From assembly GCA_903923905.1 (NCBI GenBank), contig CAIXZH010000117.1, positions 1-47,291 of the forward strand: a stretch of 47,291 nucleotides of DNA, written 5' to 3'. This document shows, one piece after another, positions 1 through 9,710 of the stretch; position 1 is the first letter of the stretch; each line of letters begins with the position of its first letter. Source of the stretch: an uncultured Bacteroidia bacterium (GTDB taxonomy: Bacteria; Bacteroidota; Bacteroidia; Bacteroidales; Prolixibacteraceae). A program made the translations under genes and the position numbers. The notes under the pieces were generated by a model. It searched no databases, was not told where the DNA came from, and was given only the letters and a program-made list of their open reading frames with translations.

Positions 1-263
1 CTCTTCTTGTCTTTGGATGAGATCCCGGATTTTTGCATCATTAATCATTTGTCAGTGTTTTGGCCGAAAATTAATCATACCAGTCAACTGAAAAAAGATG
101 TATCAGACCGGATGCTTACACAACGCTTTCCAGTAAAATAGAGCATTTGATTATTATCAAAACTGACAGACATGATAAGTGGCACATTCCGGGTGATAGG
201 TGTTTTAATGCCATTAATCATTTTTGATCTTTTTTCTGAATAAAATTTCAGGGTATATTTCAT
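1..263 (-). pseudogene. Tyrosine-recombinase (phage-type integrase) N-terminal remnant
   Basis: Reading leftwards from the ATG at 263, the translation begins MKYTLKFYSEKRSK and continues through NVPLIMSVSFDNNQMLYFTG. This resembles the N-terminal arm-binding region of Bacteroidota tyrosine recombinases, with the KFYxEKR, NVP and YFTG pattern. The frame stops at 86-84, just after an A6 run (91-96 on the plus strand). A second frame then gives the integrase-like MINDAKIRDLIQRQEE to the window edge, itself preceded by a stop. The gene is therefore frameshifted and interrupted as well as cut by the window edge. It probably marks an old integrated element. Recognition is from pattern memory only, so confidence is moderate. 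Confidence 0.45.
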
Positions 264-317
264 TCTTATTTTATTAAATATTAATGATTTAGAACCAATT
301 TCTTTAGTAATAATCAA

Positions 318-497
318 ATTTTCTATATGTAAAAAGTAATGTAAGGTATTTTTTATTGCCTATTTAAGTCAATCTTTGGTTAACCAGATTCAGATTTTCT
401 ATATGTAAAAGGCAATTTGTTGTATTTTAAGCAAATTCTGACATGTTTGGTCACCCGGAAAAAAGTATATGTAAGCATTCAAATTTACATATAGAAA
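318..497. repeat. Repeated TTTCTATATGTAAA motif, direct and inverted copies
   Basis: Seventeen bases, attttctatatgtaaaa, occur identically at 318-334 and 394-410. The extended 22-mers at 319-340 and 395-416 match at 20 positions. An inverted 14-base copy, tttacatatagaaa, lies at 484-497, and a partial gtatatgtaag at 465-475. The arrangement lies just upstream of the integrase remnant. It could be recombinase arm sites, a regulator-binding cluster, or chance in AT-rich DNA. The shared ATATGTAA core returns at the right end of the window. Confidence 0.5.
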
Positions 498-636
498 TCG
501 ATTAATTCAGTGATTTTAAAAAATATTTAATTTACTTGAATATTTTTTAATCATTTGAATATTAAATATATATGATGTTTATATTAATTTAATCTAATTA
601 TTAATTACCTATATTGTCAGCCCCAGCTGGGTCACA

Positions 637-670
637 AAAAGCCTCTTAATCAATTGATTGAGAGGCTTTT
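637..670. terminator. Strong orphan hairpin, terminator-like
   Basis: A 17-bp inverted repeat, aaaagcctcttaatcaa followed directly by its complement, has one G-T position and flanking A/T runs on both sides, so it could end transcription in either direction. No intact gene in the window ends next to it. Immediately upstream, 622-631 is a perfect 10-base palindrome, cccagctggg, followed by gtcac. The rest of 498-974 is AT-rich with no gene I can support. Confidence 0.55.
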
Positions 671-974
671 AATATTTTATATGACTGTTTAATCCCCGTT
701 TTTTTGGAATAATTGGATTTTTTCCCGATTTCATGGATCCAACCCATATCATTTTTAAACTCCTTTTTGATATTTATTGATCAGAATTAATTAATTCTAA
801 TGATCCATATGTTTTAATGGATAATATGCATTTTTAGCCGAGCAAATCTAATATTTACAAGGTTGTTTCACCCAACAATCTTGTGTAACGTACTGGAAAT
901 CTTTAATACCAGGTATTTTAAACTAAATCTAATCAAAGGTCTGAATAGAACCATTTTCCTAATAGCCACAAGAT

Positions 975-3551
975 ATGGATTTTAAATTTTTACATCTCAG
1001 AAACACCCGAAAACTAATTGCCGGCAAATCATCTCCACTACCGGAAAAACCTGACAGGAGAAGGTTTATTAAAACAATGGGTATTGGTGTTCTTGCGGTA
1101 AACCCTATTGTAGAGACTTACAAATCAATTAATTTCAAACCTTTTGAAATTAAACTTAGCAATAATCGGTTAATTGTTATACGCAATGAAAAAATTGTCT
1201 GGGAGATTTCTGACTATTTCTTTGAAAATGATTATCACATAAAACTCTCCTCAAAGGGGCTGACTTACCGGATTCAAGTCGAAAATCTGCAGGTTCATGA
1301 GACCACTCTGAACCTCTCAATTGTGGCGACCATCGTTAAAAAGAATAACGATTGGTTGATGAAGATCGTTATTCCGGAATTATCAGTTTGTGAAGAGGTG
1401 AATTTTTTGGAGTGGCTGGATAAAACCAAATCGGTTCACGCGGATCATATCTTTGATTGCCGATTATTTGATTTGGATAAATCGGATAATATTGAATTAT
1501 ACGGAAACTGTAATCTTGAAATTTCAAGTGATTGGACTATTCGGTTGAATGGGTCAGGTTCAGTAATCGTTCATTGGCATGGGCTCGAATCCAGAATTAA
1601 TGATCTTATTATAAGGCCATTCCAAAAGCATTCACTTAGTTTTACAAAATCATTCGATGAAAATGGTGTTGCAATAACGATTCCCCGGTTTAAGGGATGG
1701 AGCAAGGGAATAACACAATTGCACTTTTATGAGAATCACAGGATCTCTTTCAATGCGGATACTCCGGACTTAAATTTTCTTTTACAAAAATCAAATGAGG
1801 AAATTTCCAACAAAGCAGTTTGGGTTTCTGAAGAGCACGGGAATTTTAATTATTGGCCAGACGATCGAATTGAAGCAAAATTCATCTTTGTAAAGTATTT
1901 CTATTTTGCAGAATATACTGATGAAGCGGATCCTCATTTTTACATGGCCGGTCAACTTATGCCTGAGGGACAATGGATTACAACATCGGTCGGGTCATTT
2001 AGATTCCAAAATGACATAGCGCTTCCAGTTTTTGAATCTTATGGTGTTGGTAAGCAATTCTCAGGGCATATTTTTGAACCTGGATTATTGGCATTTCAAC
2101 CTATTCTTAATGGTGCAACAACGATTCCAACTTATTTTACACCACCCCAGTCTGTCCAGATCAATCCATATCCTGTTAAACAGAGGAACTCACAGGAAGA
2201 TAGCGAAACCCAGTGTAATCTTTTAGATGCACCAACTCGAAATTCGTCTGCCGAATTTCAGAACCGGCAGACCAGGAAAAATGTTGTGGCCCAGGTTCCA
2301 TTTAATCGGACAAAGGTCCCCCATTTAAACATTTCCTTTGATGAGATCCGGTTTGTTCCAAAAAGGGCAATTAAAATTACTGTTTTACGTCCGGAAGATT
2401 TGCTTAATCTCCAATTTGAATTTCATAACTTTAAATTTTCAAATAAGGGACAGGCTCCGTTTCTTGAGTTGGACGATCCCAAAAGTAAAGGGGTAGTGGT
2501 TGTATTTTTCCCCTCGCAACATACATTTGAACAGGCTTTTTTCGAAAGCAATGACATTCCAACCACAAATTCTACTTTCAAAATTTCGAAAATAATATCC
2601 TCAAATGGAGAGCCTGTCTTGCCGGTGATGCAAATCAGGGCCCGAAAGAGCAGGCTGGTGTATGAACTTGAAGCCGGGCATTCCGGATTTCCTTTGATGA
2701 TGGAAGATTTGCTGGATTGGTCCAAATATGATCTTCGTGTTCATCCACGGGCGTGGATTAAGCTCGCAAACCTATTAATACCGGTAACTTATCCGGTTCA
2801 GGTAGATAAAGCTACCCTTACCCGGGCAAACGTAAAAGACAAATTTCTTCAACGGGATTCCAAATTGTTGGATTATGGCATCCGGCTGGTCCAAAACAAC
2901 CAGGTGAAGGCTCAAACTGATCTGGTATACTCAGATCAAAACATGGTAAACATACTATCTGCAGATCGGATTGAAACCTCAGGTTCAGATTTCAGTATTT
3001 CGGCATTGAAAAATATCAATCTGACTGTTGGCCCGATTCCCGATACCAGCACCTCAATTGAGGCTCCTGCCTTAATGTATATTTCTCCAAATCAATTGAA
3101 TGACTTTAGTCACAGGATAAAGTTGGATATCAGGGATATCGGTGAGCAGAAGATGGAAAGTACGCAGGTGAACATCAATCTTCGGGTCCTGGATTCACTT
3201 GAAGCGACCAAAGGCGAAATTTCGGAATTGTGGCATACCAGATTAGGAATTAAACTAAAAAGCGGATTAACATCATTATCAGGATTGGAATCCCTGAAAA
3301 CGATCCGGGTTTTATGGGCCGATGATGCCTTGGTTAAATATAATGCAGATGCTCCAAAACGAGACACCCCTTTTCTTGCCTCACTTGATGGCAACAACCG
3401 CCATAAACTGGTTCACCAGACATCTGATTATTCGATTCCCGGGTTTTCACCGATTGCGGTTCCGGTAAATAATCTGATGCTTAGCTCTTTGGGCGCCTAC
3501 TTAAACTGGCATGCTTTTTTCAATATCTCAAGTCCATTGGATAGTTATTGA
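975..3551 (+). CDS. Large Tat-exported protein of unknown function (858 aa)
   Basis: I do not recognise the family. The N-terminus holds a Tat-like signal: DRRRFIKTMGIGVLAVNPIV around residues 27-46, a twin-arginine stretch followed by a hydrophobic run. No other membrane segment is evident. The rest is rich in alternating hydrophobic and polar residues, suggesting mainly beta structure, with a KRAIKITVLRPEDLLNLQFEF-type stretch near the middle. It opens an operon: its stop overlaps the start of the next gene by four bases (TTGA), and three further large genes follow. A role as an exported structural or binding protein is only a guess. The first ATG was kept because it places the RR motif about 27 residues in, acceptable for Tat substrates. 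Confidence 0.75.
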   Translation: MDFKFLHLRNTRKLIAGKSSPLPEKPDRRRFIKTMGIGVLAVNPIVETYKSINFKPFEIKLSNNRLIVIRNEKIVWEISDYFFENDYHIKLSSKGLTYRIQVENLQVHETTLNLSIVATIVKKNNDWLMKIVIPELSVCEEVNFLEWLDKTKSVHADHIFDCRLFDLDKSDNIELYGNCNLEISSDWTIRLNGSGSVIVHWHGLESRINDLIIRPFQKHSLSFTKSFDENGVAITIPRFKGWSKGITQLHFYENHRISFNADTPDLNFLLQKSNEEISNKAVWVSEEHGNFNYWPDDRIEAKFIFVKYFYFAEYTDEADPHFYMAGQLMPEGQWITTSVGSFRFQNDIALPVFESYGVGKQFSGHIFEPGLLAFQPILNGATTIPTYFTPPQSVQINPYPVKQRNSQEDSETQCNLLDAPTRNSSAEFQNRQTRKNVVAQVPFNRTKVPHLNISFDEIRFVPKRAIKITVLRPEDLLNLQFEFHNFKFSNKGQAPFLELDDPKSKGVVVVFFPSQHTFEQAFFESNDIPTTNSTFKISKIISSNGEPVLPVMQIRARKSRLVYELEAGHSGFPLMMEDLLDWSKYDLRVHPRAWIKLANLLIPVTYPVQVDKATLTRANVKDKFLQRDSKLLDYGIRLVQNNQVKAQTDLVYSDQNMVNILSADRIETSGSDFSISALKNINLTVGPIPDTSTSIEAPALMYISPNQLNDFSHRIKLDIRDIGEQKMESTQVNINLRVLDSLEATKGEISELWHTRLGIKLKSGLTSLSGLESLKTIRVLWADDALVKYNADAPKRDTPFLASLDGNNRHKLVHQTSDYSIPGFSPIAVPVNNLMLSSLGAYLNWHAFFNISSPLDSY

Positions 3552-5827
3552 ATATCAGTGAATGGGAACATATTGCGACCTTGGGACGTGATCATTATGT
3601 TAAAATTGTCGAAAAAGGATATCTTTTCCCGTTTGGACATCGGGCTGCACTTGTAAAAGTAACTGAACGGAAATTCAACCAAACTACCCGCTCAGCAGTA
3701 AACAGGCAGCATATGTATATAGTGGTCTTGCAGAAAGAGGTTCTTTTTTCTAGGAATGATCCGGACGGAAAATTTATTGAGTTCCCATTCCAGGCGGTCC
3801 GCTTGGAAACCAGTGTTACCCCAAACATTGACAAACCTACTGGTTCAACCATTCTCTCTGGTACTTCGGCTTACAATTTTTATATTAAGGTAGGCGGTGA
3901 AGGATTTAAATTTGATGTGATATCAACCGATAAAGAGGGATTCGAGCATCAGTTCAGGATGCCAATGGTCTTTCTCGAGAATATTATCGCACGTGATTCC
4001 AAACAAATGGAGCACTTGATACCGATATACAACCTGAAGACGGACTTTACGGTGGCTAATTTCTGGAATCAAAAAATTGCCTTCGCAAATTGTTTGGTCG
4101 ACGGTGACACTTCATTTGAGACTGACAACATAAACTTCGGTGGACAACCTTATCCTGCAAAAGGGGAGGGGGATATCAAATTTCATCCCAAAGTTCAGGT
4201 TGCAAATGTCTATATTAAACAGGTTCAGGAACTCACAGGAGAGCATAAAACTGCCTCCATTACGTTCGAGGATGATAATAATGCCGGTCAGGTATTTGCC
4301 GGAGTAACAGGTACTGTTGTGGATTTCTCAGGAGGTTCTGATAAATCCGGGGGATTTCTCTCTCCTAATATGTCAGTGAGTGCTCTTAGTAAATTGCAGG
4401 GACCGGTGGGAGGCGATCTTAACGATATTAAAAACCTGGTATTTAAGGCTGACCAGTTTTTTAAAGCTCTGAATGGCATAAAGCCTCCAAAGATATTTGG
4501 CGTAATTGATATTTTTAGTCTCCTTTCTGACTTAAACCTGGGCGGCTCATTCAATTCATTAACTGACCAAATCGGTGGCATCAGGAAAGAGATTGAAGAT
4601 ACCAAAAATGAAATCCTATCACTCGAAAATCAGGCAAAAGAGACTTCAGAAGATGTGACAGCGCAGCTCGCAGCTGCAAAGAAAACTATTTCTGACAATG
4701 TAAAAGAACTCCTGGACACGCTAAGCAGCAGTATTCCCAAGATCCCGAACTTCAAGTCGTACGTTACTGAAGAAGCAGTCTATGCCGAATATAAATGGCA
4801 ACCTGAACTCAAAGGAAAGCAAATCGAAGTGATTTCGGGAATTCTCAATGTAAACGTCGATAATCCCACCAATGCCCTTACCGTTTTAACTCAATTGGAA
4901 AAACCTTTCGATTCTTCAAAGGCGACCTCATTAAATAGCACAGCCAGATTCGAAAAGTTTGGAATAGACATAGTTCTCCTGTTGGCAGTTAATTTTAATT
5001 ATCTTGAATTTAAAAGTGGTTCATCACAAAAGACAGATATAAAGGTCGATATTGATCCTAAGAATCCTATTGTTTTTAAGGGTGCATTAAGCTTTGTGAA
5101 TAACCTCCAAAGTATAATTCCAAATACCGGTTTTTCGGATGACAGACCTTTTATTGAGATTCAACCCTCCGGAGTTACAGCAGGGTTTAATATCAGCATC
5201 CCCAGTATTCAGGTTGGGATATGTGCGATCTGTAATATTAGTCTTGGAGCAAGTATAACCCTTCCATTTGCCGGTGATCCACTGACGCTTGCCTTCAATT
5301 TCTGCACGCGTGAAAACCCGTTTTTATTGACCGTTTCCTGTTTTGGAGGTGGTGGATTCTTCCTGATGGTGACTACATTGCACGGAATCCAATCAGTTGA
5401 AGCTGCCTTCGAATTTGGGGCAGCACTTTCGCTGAATGTAGGTGTTGCATCCGGAAGTGTTTCTGCGATGGGCGGTTTTTACTTCAAGGTTGAGAAAATC
5501 ACAAAAACCGTATCCGGGGTAGATCATGAACTCACCCAAATTAATCTTTCAGGATACCTACGTATCAATGGAAGCTTATCCATTCTGGGCTTAATCACTG
5601 TTTCACTTGAATTTTACCTGGCCTTTACAGCCGTTTTTGTGGGTGATAAAGTTGAAAAACTGCAAGGTGAAGCTACCCTGAATGTAAAGGTTGAAGTCTT
5701 GTTCTTCAGTAAAACAGTGTCGGTAACTGTCCATCGTGAACTCCAGGGGGCTGATGCCGACCCCAAATTTGCTGACATGATCGATCAGGACGACTGGCAA
5801 AATTATTGCCAGGCCTTTGCGGGCTGA
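3548..5827 (+). CDS. Large conserved-looking protein of unknown function (759 aa)
   Basis: The start is a TTG overlapping the upstream stop (TTGA), implying translational coupling. The N-terminal part contains a striking GRDHYVKIVEKGYLFPFGHR stretch, which I associate with uncharacterised large proteins of other phyla from memory only. Around residues 340-410 there is a charged, heptad-like segment (IRKEIEDTKNEILSLENQ) likely to be coiled coil. The last 240 residues are glycine-rich alternating hydrophobic segments (SCFGGGGFFLMVTTLHGIQ, FGAALSLNVGVASGSVSAMG) that look like long beta-strands. There is no signal peptide, catalytic motif or Cys cluster. With its neighbours it forms a four-gene unit whose function I cannot assign. 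Confidence 0.75.
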   Translation: MNISEWEHIATLGRDHYVKIVEKGYLFPFGHRAALVKVTERKFNQTTRSAVNRQHMYIVVLQKEVLFSRNDPDGKFIEFPFQAVRLETSVTPNIDKPTGSTILSGTSAYNFYIKVGGEGFKFDVISTDKEGFEHQFRMPMVFLENIIARDSKQMEHLIPIYNLKTDFTVANFWNQKIAFANCLVDGDTSFETDNINFGGQPYPAKGEGDIKFHPKVQVANVYIKQVQELTGEHKTASITFEDDNNAGQVFAGVTGTVVDFSGGSDKSGGFLSPNMSVSALSKLQGPVGGDLNDIKNLVFKADQFFKALNGIKPPKIFGVIDIFSLLSDLNLGGSFNSLTDQIGGIRKEIEDTKNEILSLENQAKETSEDVTAQLAAAKKTISDNVKELLDTLSSSIPKIPNFKSYVTEEAVYAEYKWQPELKGKQIEVISGILNVNVDNPTNALTVLTQLEKPFDSSKATSLNSTARFEKFGIDIVLLLAVNFNYLEFKSGSSQKTDIKVDIDPKNPIVFKGALSFVNNLQSIIPNTGFSDDRPFIEIQPSGVTAGFNISIPSIQVGICAICNISLGASITLPFAGDPLTLAFNFCTRENPFLLTVSCFGGGGFFLMVTTLHGIQSVEAAFEFGAALSLNVGVASGSVSAMGGFYFKVEKITKTVSGVDHELTQINLSGYLRINGSLSILGLITVSLEFYLAFTAVFVGDKVEKLQGEATLNVKVEVLFFSKTVSVTVHRELQGADADPKFADMIDQDDWQNYCQAFAG

Positions 5828-5852
5828 TTACTAATTCTAAAATTAATCCAAA

Positions 5853-6593
5853 ATGTCACAGGAAATAATATTTACCACATTACCCAACCAGCAGATTATT
5901 GTTGACGGAAAACCGTGGTTACAACTCTCTGTTTTTGTATCTATCAGGTTAACCTCGGCAAAAGATACTTCATTAAATTCATTCGATGACATTTTGCGCT
6001 GGCCGGAAAAAATTTTCAACTCGAAGTACCAGTTCAGGATGCAGTCAGGTCTTCTGACTGACGCAGAACTGATAAAGCAAAAGGTTGATAATGTTCTTTT
6101 TAAAAATGTATTTCATAAGGATATCCGTGTAAAGGGATTTTTGCAGGAGGACCTTTCTGTAAAACGGATCAATTCTTTCCCATTAACTCATATCCATGAT
6201 TTCCTTGTCAAAAATTACCTTCAGACTGCAATTGAAAGTCCCAAAGAGAAGCTTTCGGCAGAAAAATTCATTGATGATGATCGTTTTGGAATTATTTCGC
6301 AATTTCGCCTTAATGAATCGGAAATCAGCAAACTGGATAATCCGGCAGAACTACGAACTCCCTTAAAGGCTCAGGATTTAAAGGTCAGAAAAACCGACAG
6401 TGCACAAAATCACCAAACAATTCTCAGAGCCAATTATTTTATCCCATTCGCGAAAAAGGCTGATCCACATTCAGATTTTACACAGTTTAATACCTTTCAT
6501 AAACTCGGAAAAGAGCCTAAGCGGATTGCATTACCTAAATTAAAAAAACCAGAGTTCGAATTCCATGATATCATGGCTGCAATCAACAATTAA
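5853..6593 (+). CDS. Unknown protein of the large-protein operon (246 aa)
   Basis: A soluble-looking protein with no signal peptide or membrane segment. It begins MSQEIIFTTLPNQQIIVDGK and contains LQLSVFVSIRLTS and FDDILRWPEKI, which give the impression of a conserved beta-rich N-terminal domain. The C-terminal half is polar and probably less ordered. It starts 25 bp after the preceding gene and ends 9 bp before the next, so it is almost certainly cotranscribed and may be an accessory or adaptor subunit of the same assembly. I cannot name a family. Confidence 0.7.
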   Translation: MSQEIIFTTLPNQQIIVDGKPWLQLSVFVSIRLTSAKDTSLNSFDDILRWPEKIFNSKYQFRMQSGLLTDAELIKQKVDNVLFKNVFHKDIRVKGFLQEDLSVKRINSFPLTHIHDFLVKNYLQTAIESPKEKLSAEKFIDDDRFGIISQFRLNESEISKLDNPAELRTPLKAQDLKVRKTDSAQNHQTILRANYFIPFAKKADPHSDFTQFNTFHKLGKEPKRIALPKLKKPEFEFHDIMAAINN

Positions 6594-6602
6594 CCGCAGC
6601 TG

Positions 6603-7310
6603 ATGCGGAAGTTTGGGTTTGTGCTTGATTTTCAAATCCCTTATATCCAGCCTATTCCATCTTCTGGCACAATTCATGTCATACCGGTTTCGCTCGGATT
6701 ATCGGATGCCATAACCATTGTTTCAACACCTCCTGTGGCTTATGAGATTACCAAAACCGGTTTTTATATCGCAGATAAGGCTGATACGATTTTTAAAAGA
6801 GGCTTTGTGAAAATTAATACCGACGAATTTTCTGTGGTTCAGATTGATGCAGATGGTGCCGCCTTGAAAACGAGCAATTTAACTGAGAATAAAGTACAAC
6901 AGGTTGCAAAATATTTTGAGGATAAGTCAAAACTACTGGTTAACAGCAAGATAAATCTTACTAATATTCAGTCGAAATCCCAAATTCTTATAGAAGGTCT
7001 TCCTGTTTCTCCGGCTTTTTCGACTGATAAAATTGAATTTATTCCACCACCTGAGGATGAAGGCTTGCCATCGATACGTACTGCAGGAATTGCCATTACG
7101 AAAAACGGGATGGCGGAACATATTTTTTCACGCATTATAAGCAGTGTTAACCTTCAGACTAATTTACTTTCAGCCGCACCTTTAAACAGCGAATTCAAAA
7201 TTAGGATACCGGCTAATATTTTATATTCCAATGATCTTGTACAAGGATACCGCATGGATATTGCTTACGAAAATGATCCTGACAAATGGTATTCGCTTCA
7301 TCAACGCTAG
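6603..7310 (+). CDS. N-terminal piece of broken giant protein (235 aa)
   Basis: Starts 9 bp after the preceding gene and encodes MRKFGFVLDFQIPYIQPI, then mixed beta-rich sequence including GLSDAITIVSTPP and FSRIISSVNLQTNLLSAAP. It ends at an in-frame TAG after WYSLHQR. The downstream codons are open and similar in composition, so this is a fragment and not a complete small protein. No signal peptide or enzyme motif is visible. A CAG-to-TAG change would explain the stop; stop-codon readthrough is an alternative that the sequence cannot test. Confidence 0.6.
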   Translation: MRKFGFVLDFQIPYIQPIPSSGTIHVIPVSLGLSDAITIVSTPPVAYEITKTGFYIADKADTIFKRGFVKINTDEFSVVQIDADGAALKTSNLTENKVQQVAKYFEDKSKLLVNSKINLTNIQSKSQILIEGLPVSPAFSTDKIEFIPPPEDEGLPSIRTAGIAITKNGMAEHIFSRIISSVNLQTNLLSAAPLNSEFKIRIPANILYSNDLVQGYRMDIAYENDPDKWYSLHQR

Positions 7311-9710
7311 GATCAGTATACCTGGTATAATGAGAGTAATCAGCCAAATGCAGTAGCAGGAATCGAACCGGATGAAGGGTATATTGAACTTGCTATTGCT
7401 GAGGATCAGGAAAATCCGGATGATGTTTATATCCCTGAAACATTGGCCAGTTGGGAGGGGTGGAGTTTATCCGTACGTAAGCCTGGTTTCGCGATCAATG
7501 AGGCTGATGATTATGTGCTGAAAGTGGGTGAAACACATAAGCGGGACTTCGTAAACAAAGAGAAAACTATTGAGCTTAAGAAATATTCTTTCGATCCTGA
7601 TCTTGAATTTAAGATCAATGCTCAATCGGATTTAGTTCCCGGCACTTTACCGAAACTTCGCTTTGGCAAAGATTACCGGATACGAATCCGCACGGTTGAT
7701 TTGGCAGGGAACAGTGTTTTACTCAGTCAGAAGAGCGAGGATGTTAATGATACAATTCGTAAAAACATCCGCTATATGCGTTTTGAACCCTTATCCAGCC
7801 CAATTATTTTGAATGGTAATCAGCTAAAAGACGGAGAATTTCTGGAGAGTATGGTGATCCGGAGCAATTTTGATACTTCATCCAAGGATTATGAAAATAA
7901 ATATCCGGTGAGTCATCAGGTTTTTGATGAATTCTCACAACGGTATTTACTGCCTCCAAAAAACAGCCAGCTCATGGCCGAAACTCATGGAATGTTTGAA
8001 AAAGGATTTTCAAATAATCCGGTGGCAGCAAAAGTAATTTATGACCTGATAACCAACCATGAAGGTGTATATTCACAGGACAAGAAGAACACCGAAAAGG
8101 TATACCAGCCTTCCGAAGTGGAAATTGTCTACCTTCCCGATCCGATGGCTGCCGGAGTTGCACTGTTTATTGCTGATGGTCTTGAAAATACACATACCCA
8201 GGAATTTAATCCTAGGATATTTGGATTTTTCACCAACGAGGAGATTTCACCATCATCGACCAATATAGATATCCCGGAGGCCTGGTATAAAGCTGGATTG
8301 GTAAGACTTAGACTTGAAGAAGGTGAAATCGGAAGCAAATGGGATGGGTCTCAACGGACTTTCACCATCTATCTTCCAAAAGGATTCCGGACCAGAATAA
8401 AATTCAGCACCTTCTGGAGGGAGAAGGACTTCAAGGAACTTTCGGCACTGTGGGGTTTGGTGAAAGAAAAGTCACCTTCAAATCAGGCTGAATTGGAACA
8501 ACTTGTCCGCTCTGGACCACATTGGATGCTTAGTCCGTCGCGCGAGATGGAATTGGTTCATGCCGTTCAGCAGCCAGTTCTTGAACCTGTTATTCAAGCG
8601 CTGATCCCCGAAAGAAATTATGGAGACACTATTGCCAATATTAACACCCGGTTTCTTGTCCATGGCGAAAGTACAGAAAAGGTTGAATACCAGACCAGGT
8701 GGACTGAATCGAATGATGATGGCATATCGTTAACCATCAAGCAGACTCAAGGAACTAATTCGATTACGGATATTACTGTTAATTATTTGGATGATCTGAT
8801 CACAAAGGGGACCATTCCCACCTTCCCCAAACTGGATCTGCAGGCAAATCCCAAACTGGTATTCCAACCGCATCCTAAGTTGGAAAGGAGAACAACAGTT
8901 GACTTTAAATTAAATCCACAGCCTGAAGCTGCCCGGATAAATGCACTTTATAAAACGCAATCAGCTTCATTTGAAAAACTTCAAAAAGAAAAGCTTGCTG
9001 CTCCAAAGAGTCTTCCAAACCGACTGAAATTTGAGATTCAGGAATCCCGGTTCAGTTTTATGAAAAATATCGGACTTCGCATTGATCCGCTTGTTCAACA
9101 TTTTAGCGACACTAAACACCGTTGGGTTGATTACAAAATTGTAGCTTCTTCCAGGTACCGGGAATATTTTGATAAAATATTAAAACAGTACAAAGATTTG
9201 AATACTGTCCGGGAAAGCAAATGGATTGAAAAGATCAATATTCTGAGTATTACACGACCTAAAATTCCTGAAATTGATTATGTGATTCCAACTTTTGAAT
9301 GGCATAAGACTCAGGATCAGAATACGATACAGCACCGGCGGTTAGGAGGAGGCTTGCGCATCTATTTAAAACGACCATGGTTTTCTACGGGAGATGACGG
9401 GATGTTGGGAATTTTGTTGCCGCCTTCTCCCCCCCAAAAGCCAACTATCGCTTCAATTATCCAGGGATATACCGGTTATTTCACCCATTGGGGAATCGAT
9501 CCGTTGCATAATTCCACTCAACCGGATCTGTTTAGTCCGGCACCTCAGGAATTCAGGATGAACCCAACCTTTGATGAAAATGTCCAGTATCCGGACATGG
9601 GAAGTACACGTGCTAATGTTGTAGCCTATCCGGTGATTTTTGATTTGGATCGGCAGCAATGGTTTTGCGATCTGGCGATAAATCCGAAAATATGTATTTT
9701 CCGTTTGTAA
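7311..9710 (+). CDS. Central piece of broken giant protein (about 800 codons)
   Basis: The open frame resumes right after the TAG at 7308-7310, although its first TTG/ATG-type start codon is near 7443. It contains FGKDYRIRIRTVDLAGNSVL, a motif I associate with very large uncharacterised bacterial proteins, then LPPKNSQLMAETHGMFE, and a proline-rich FPKLDLQANPKLVFQPHPKL segment near the middle. It ends out of frame with CDLAINPKICIFRL. No transmembrane or catalytic motif was seen. Separate translation as a 755-aa protein is possible from the internal start, but the flanking frames argue that it is part of one gene. Confidence 0.6.
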   Translation, partial: DQYTWYNESNQPNAVAGIEPDEGYIELAIAEDQENPDDVYIPETLASWEGWSLSVRKPGFAINEADDYVLKVGETHKRDFVNKEKTIELKKYSFDPDLEFKINAQSDLVPGTLPKLRFGKDYRIRIRTVDLAGNSVLLSQKSEDVNDTIRKNIRYMRFEPLSSPIILNGNQLKDGEFLESMVIRSNFDTSSKDYENKYPVSHQVFDEFSQRYLLPPKNSQLMAETHGMFEKGFSNNPVAAKVIYDLITNHEGVYSQDKKNTEKVYQPSEVEIVYLPDPMAAGVALFIADGLENTHTQEFNPRIFGFFTNEEISPSSTNIDIPEAWYKAGLVRLRLEEGEIGSKWDGSQRTFTIYLPKGFRTRIKFSTFWREKDFKELSALWGLVKEKSPSNQAELEQLVRSGPHWMLSPSREMELVHAVQQPVLEPVIQALIPERNYGDTIANINTRFLVHGESTEKVEYQTRWTESNDDGISLTIKQTQGTNSITDITVNYLDDLITKGTIPTFPKLDLQANPKLVFQPHPKLERRTTVDFKLNPQPEAARINALYKTQSASFEKLQKEKLAAPKSLPNRLKFEIQESRFSFMKNIGLRIDPLVQHFSDTKHRWVDYKIVASSRYREYFDKILKQYKDLNTVRESKWIEKINILSITRPKIPEIDYVIPTFEWHKTQDQNTIQHRRLGGGLRIYLKRPWFSTGDDGMLGILLPPSPPQKPTIASIIQGYTGYFTHWGIDPLHNSTQPDLFSPAPQEFRMNPTFDENVQYPDMGSTRANVVAYPVIFDLDRQQWFCDLAINPKICIFRL

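Noticed and set aside
318-497. CRISPR-like repeats
   Set aside because: Only two direct and one inverted short copy with unequal spacing, and no cas gene in the window.
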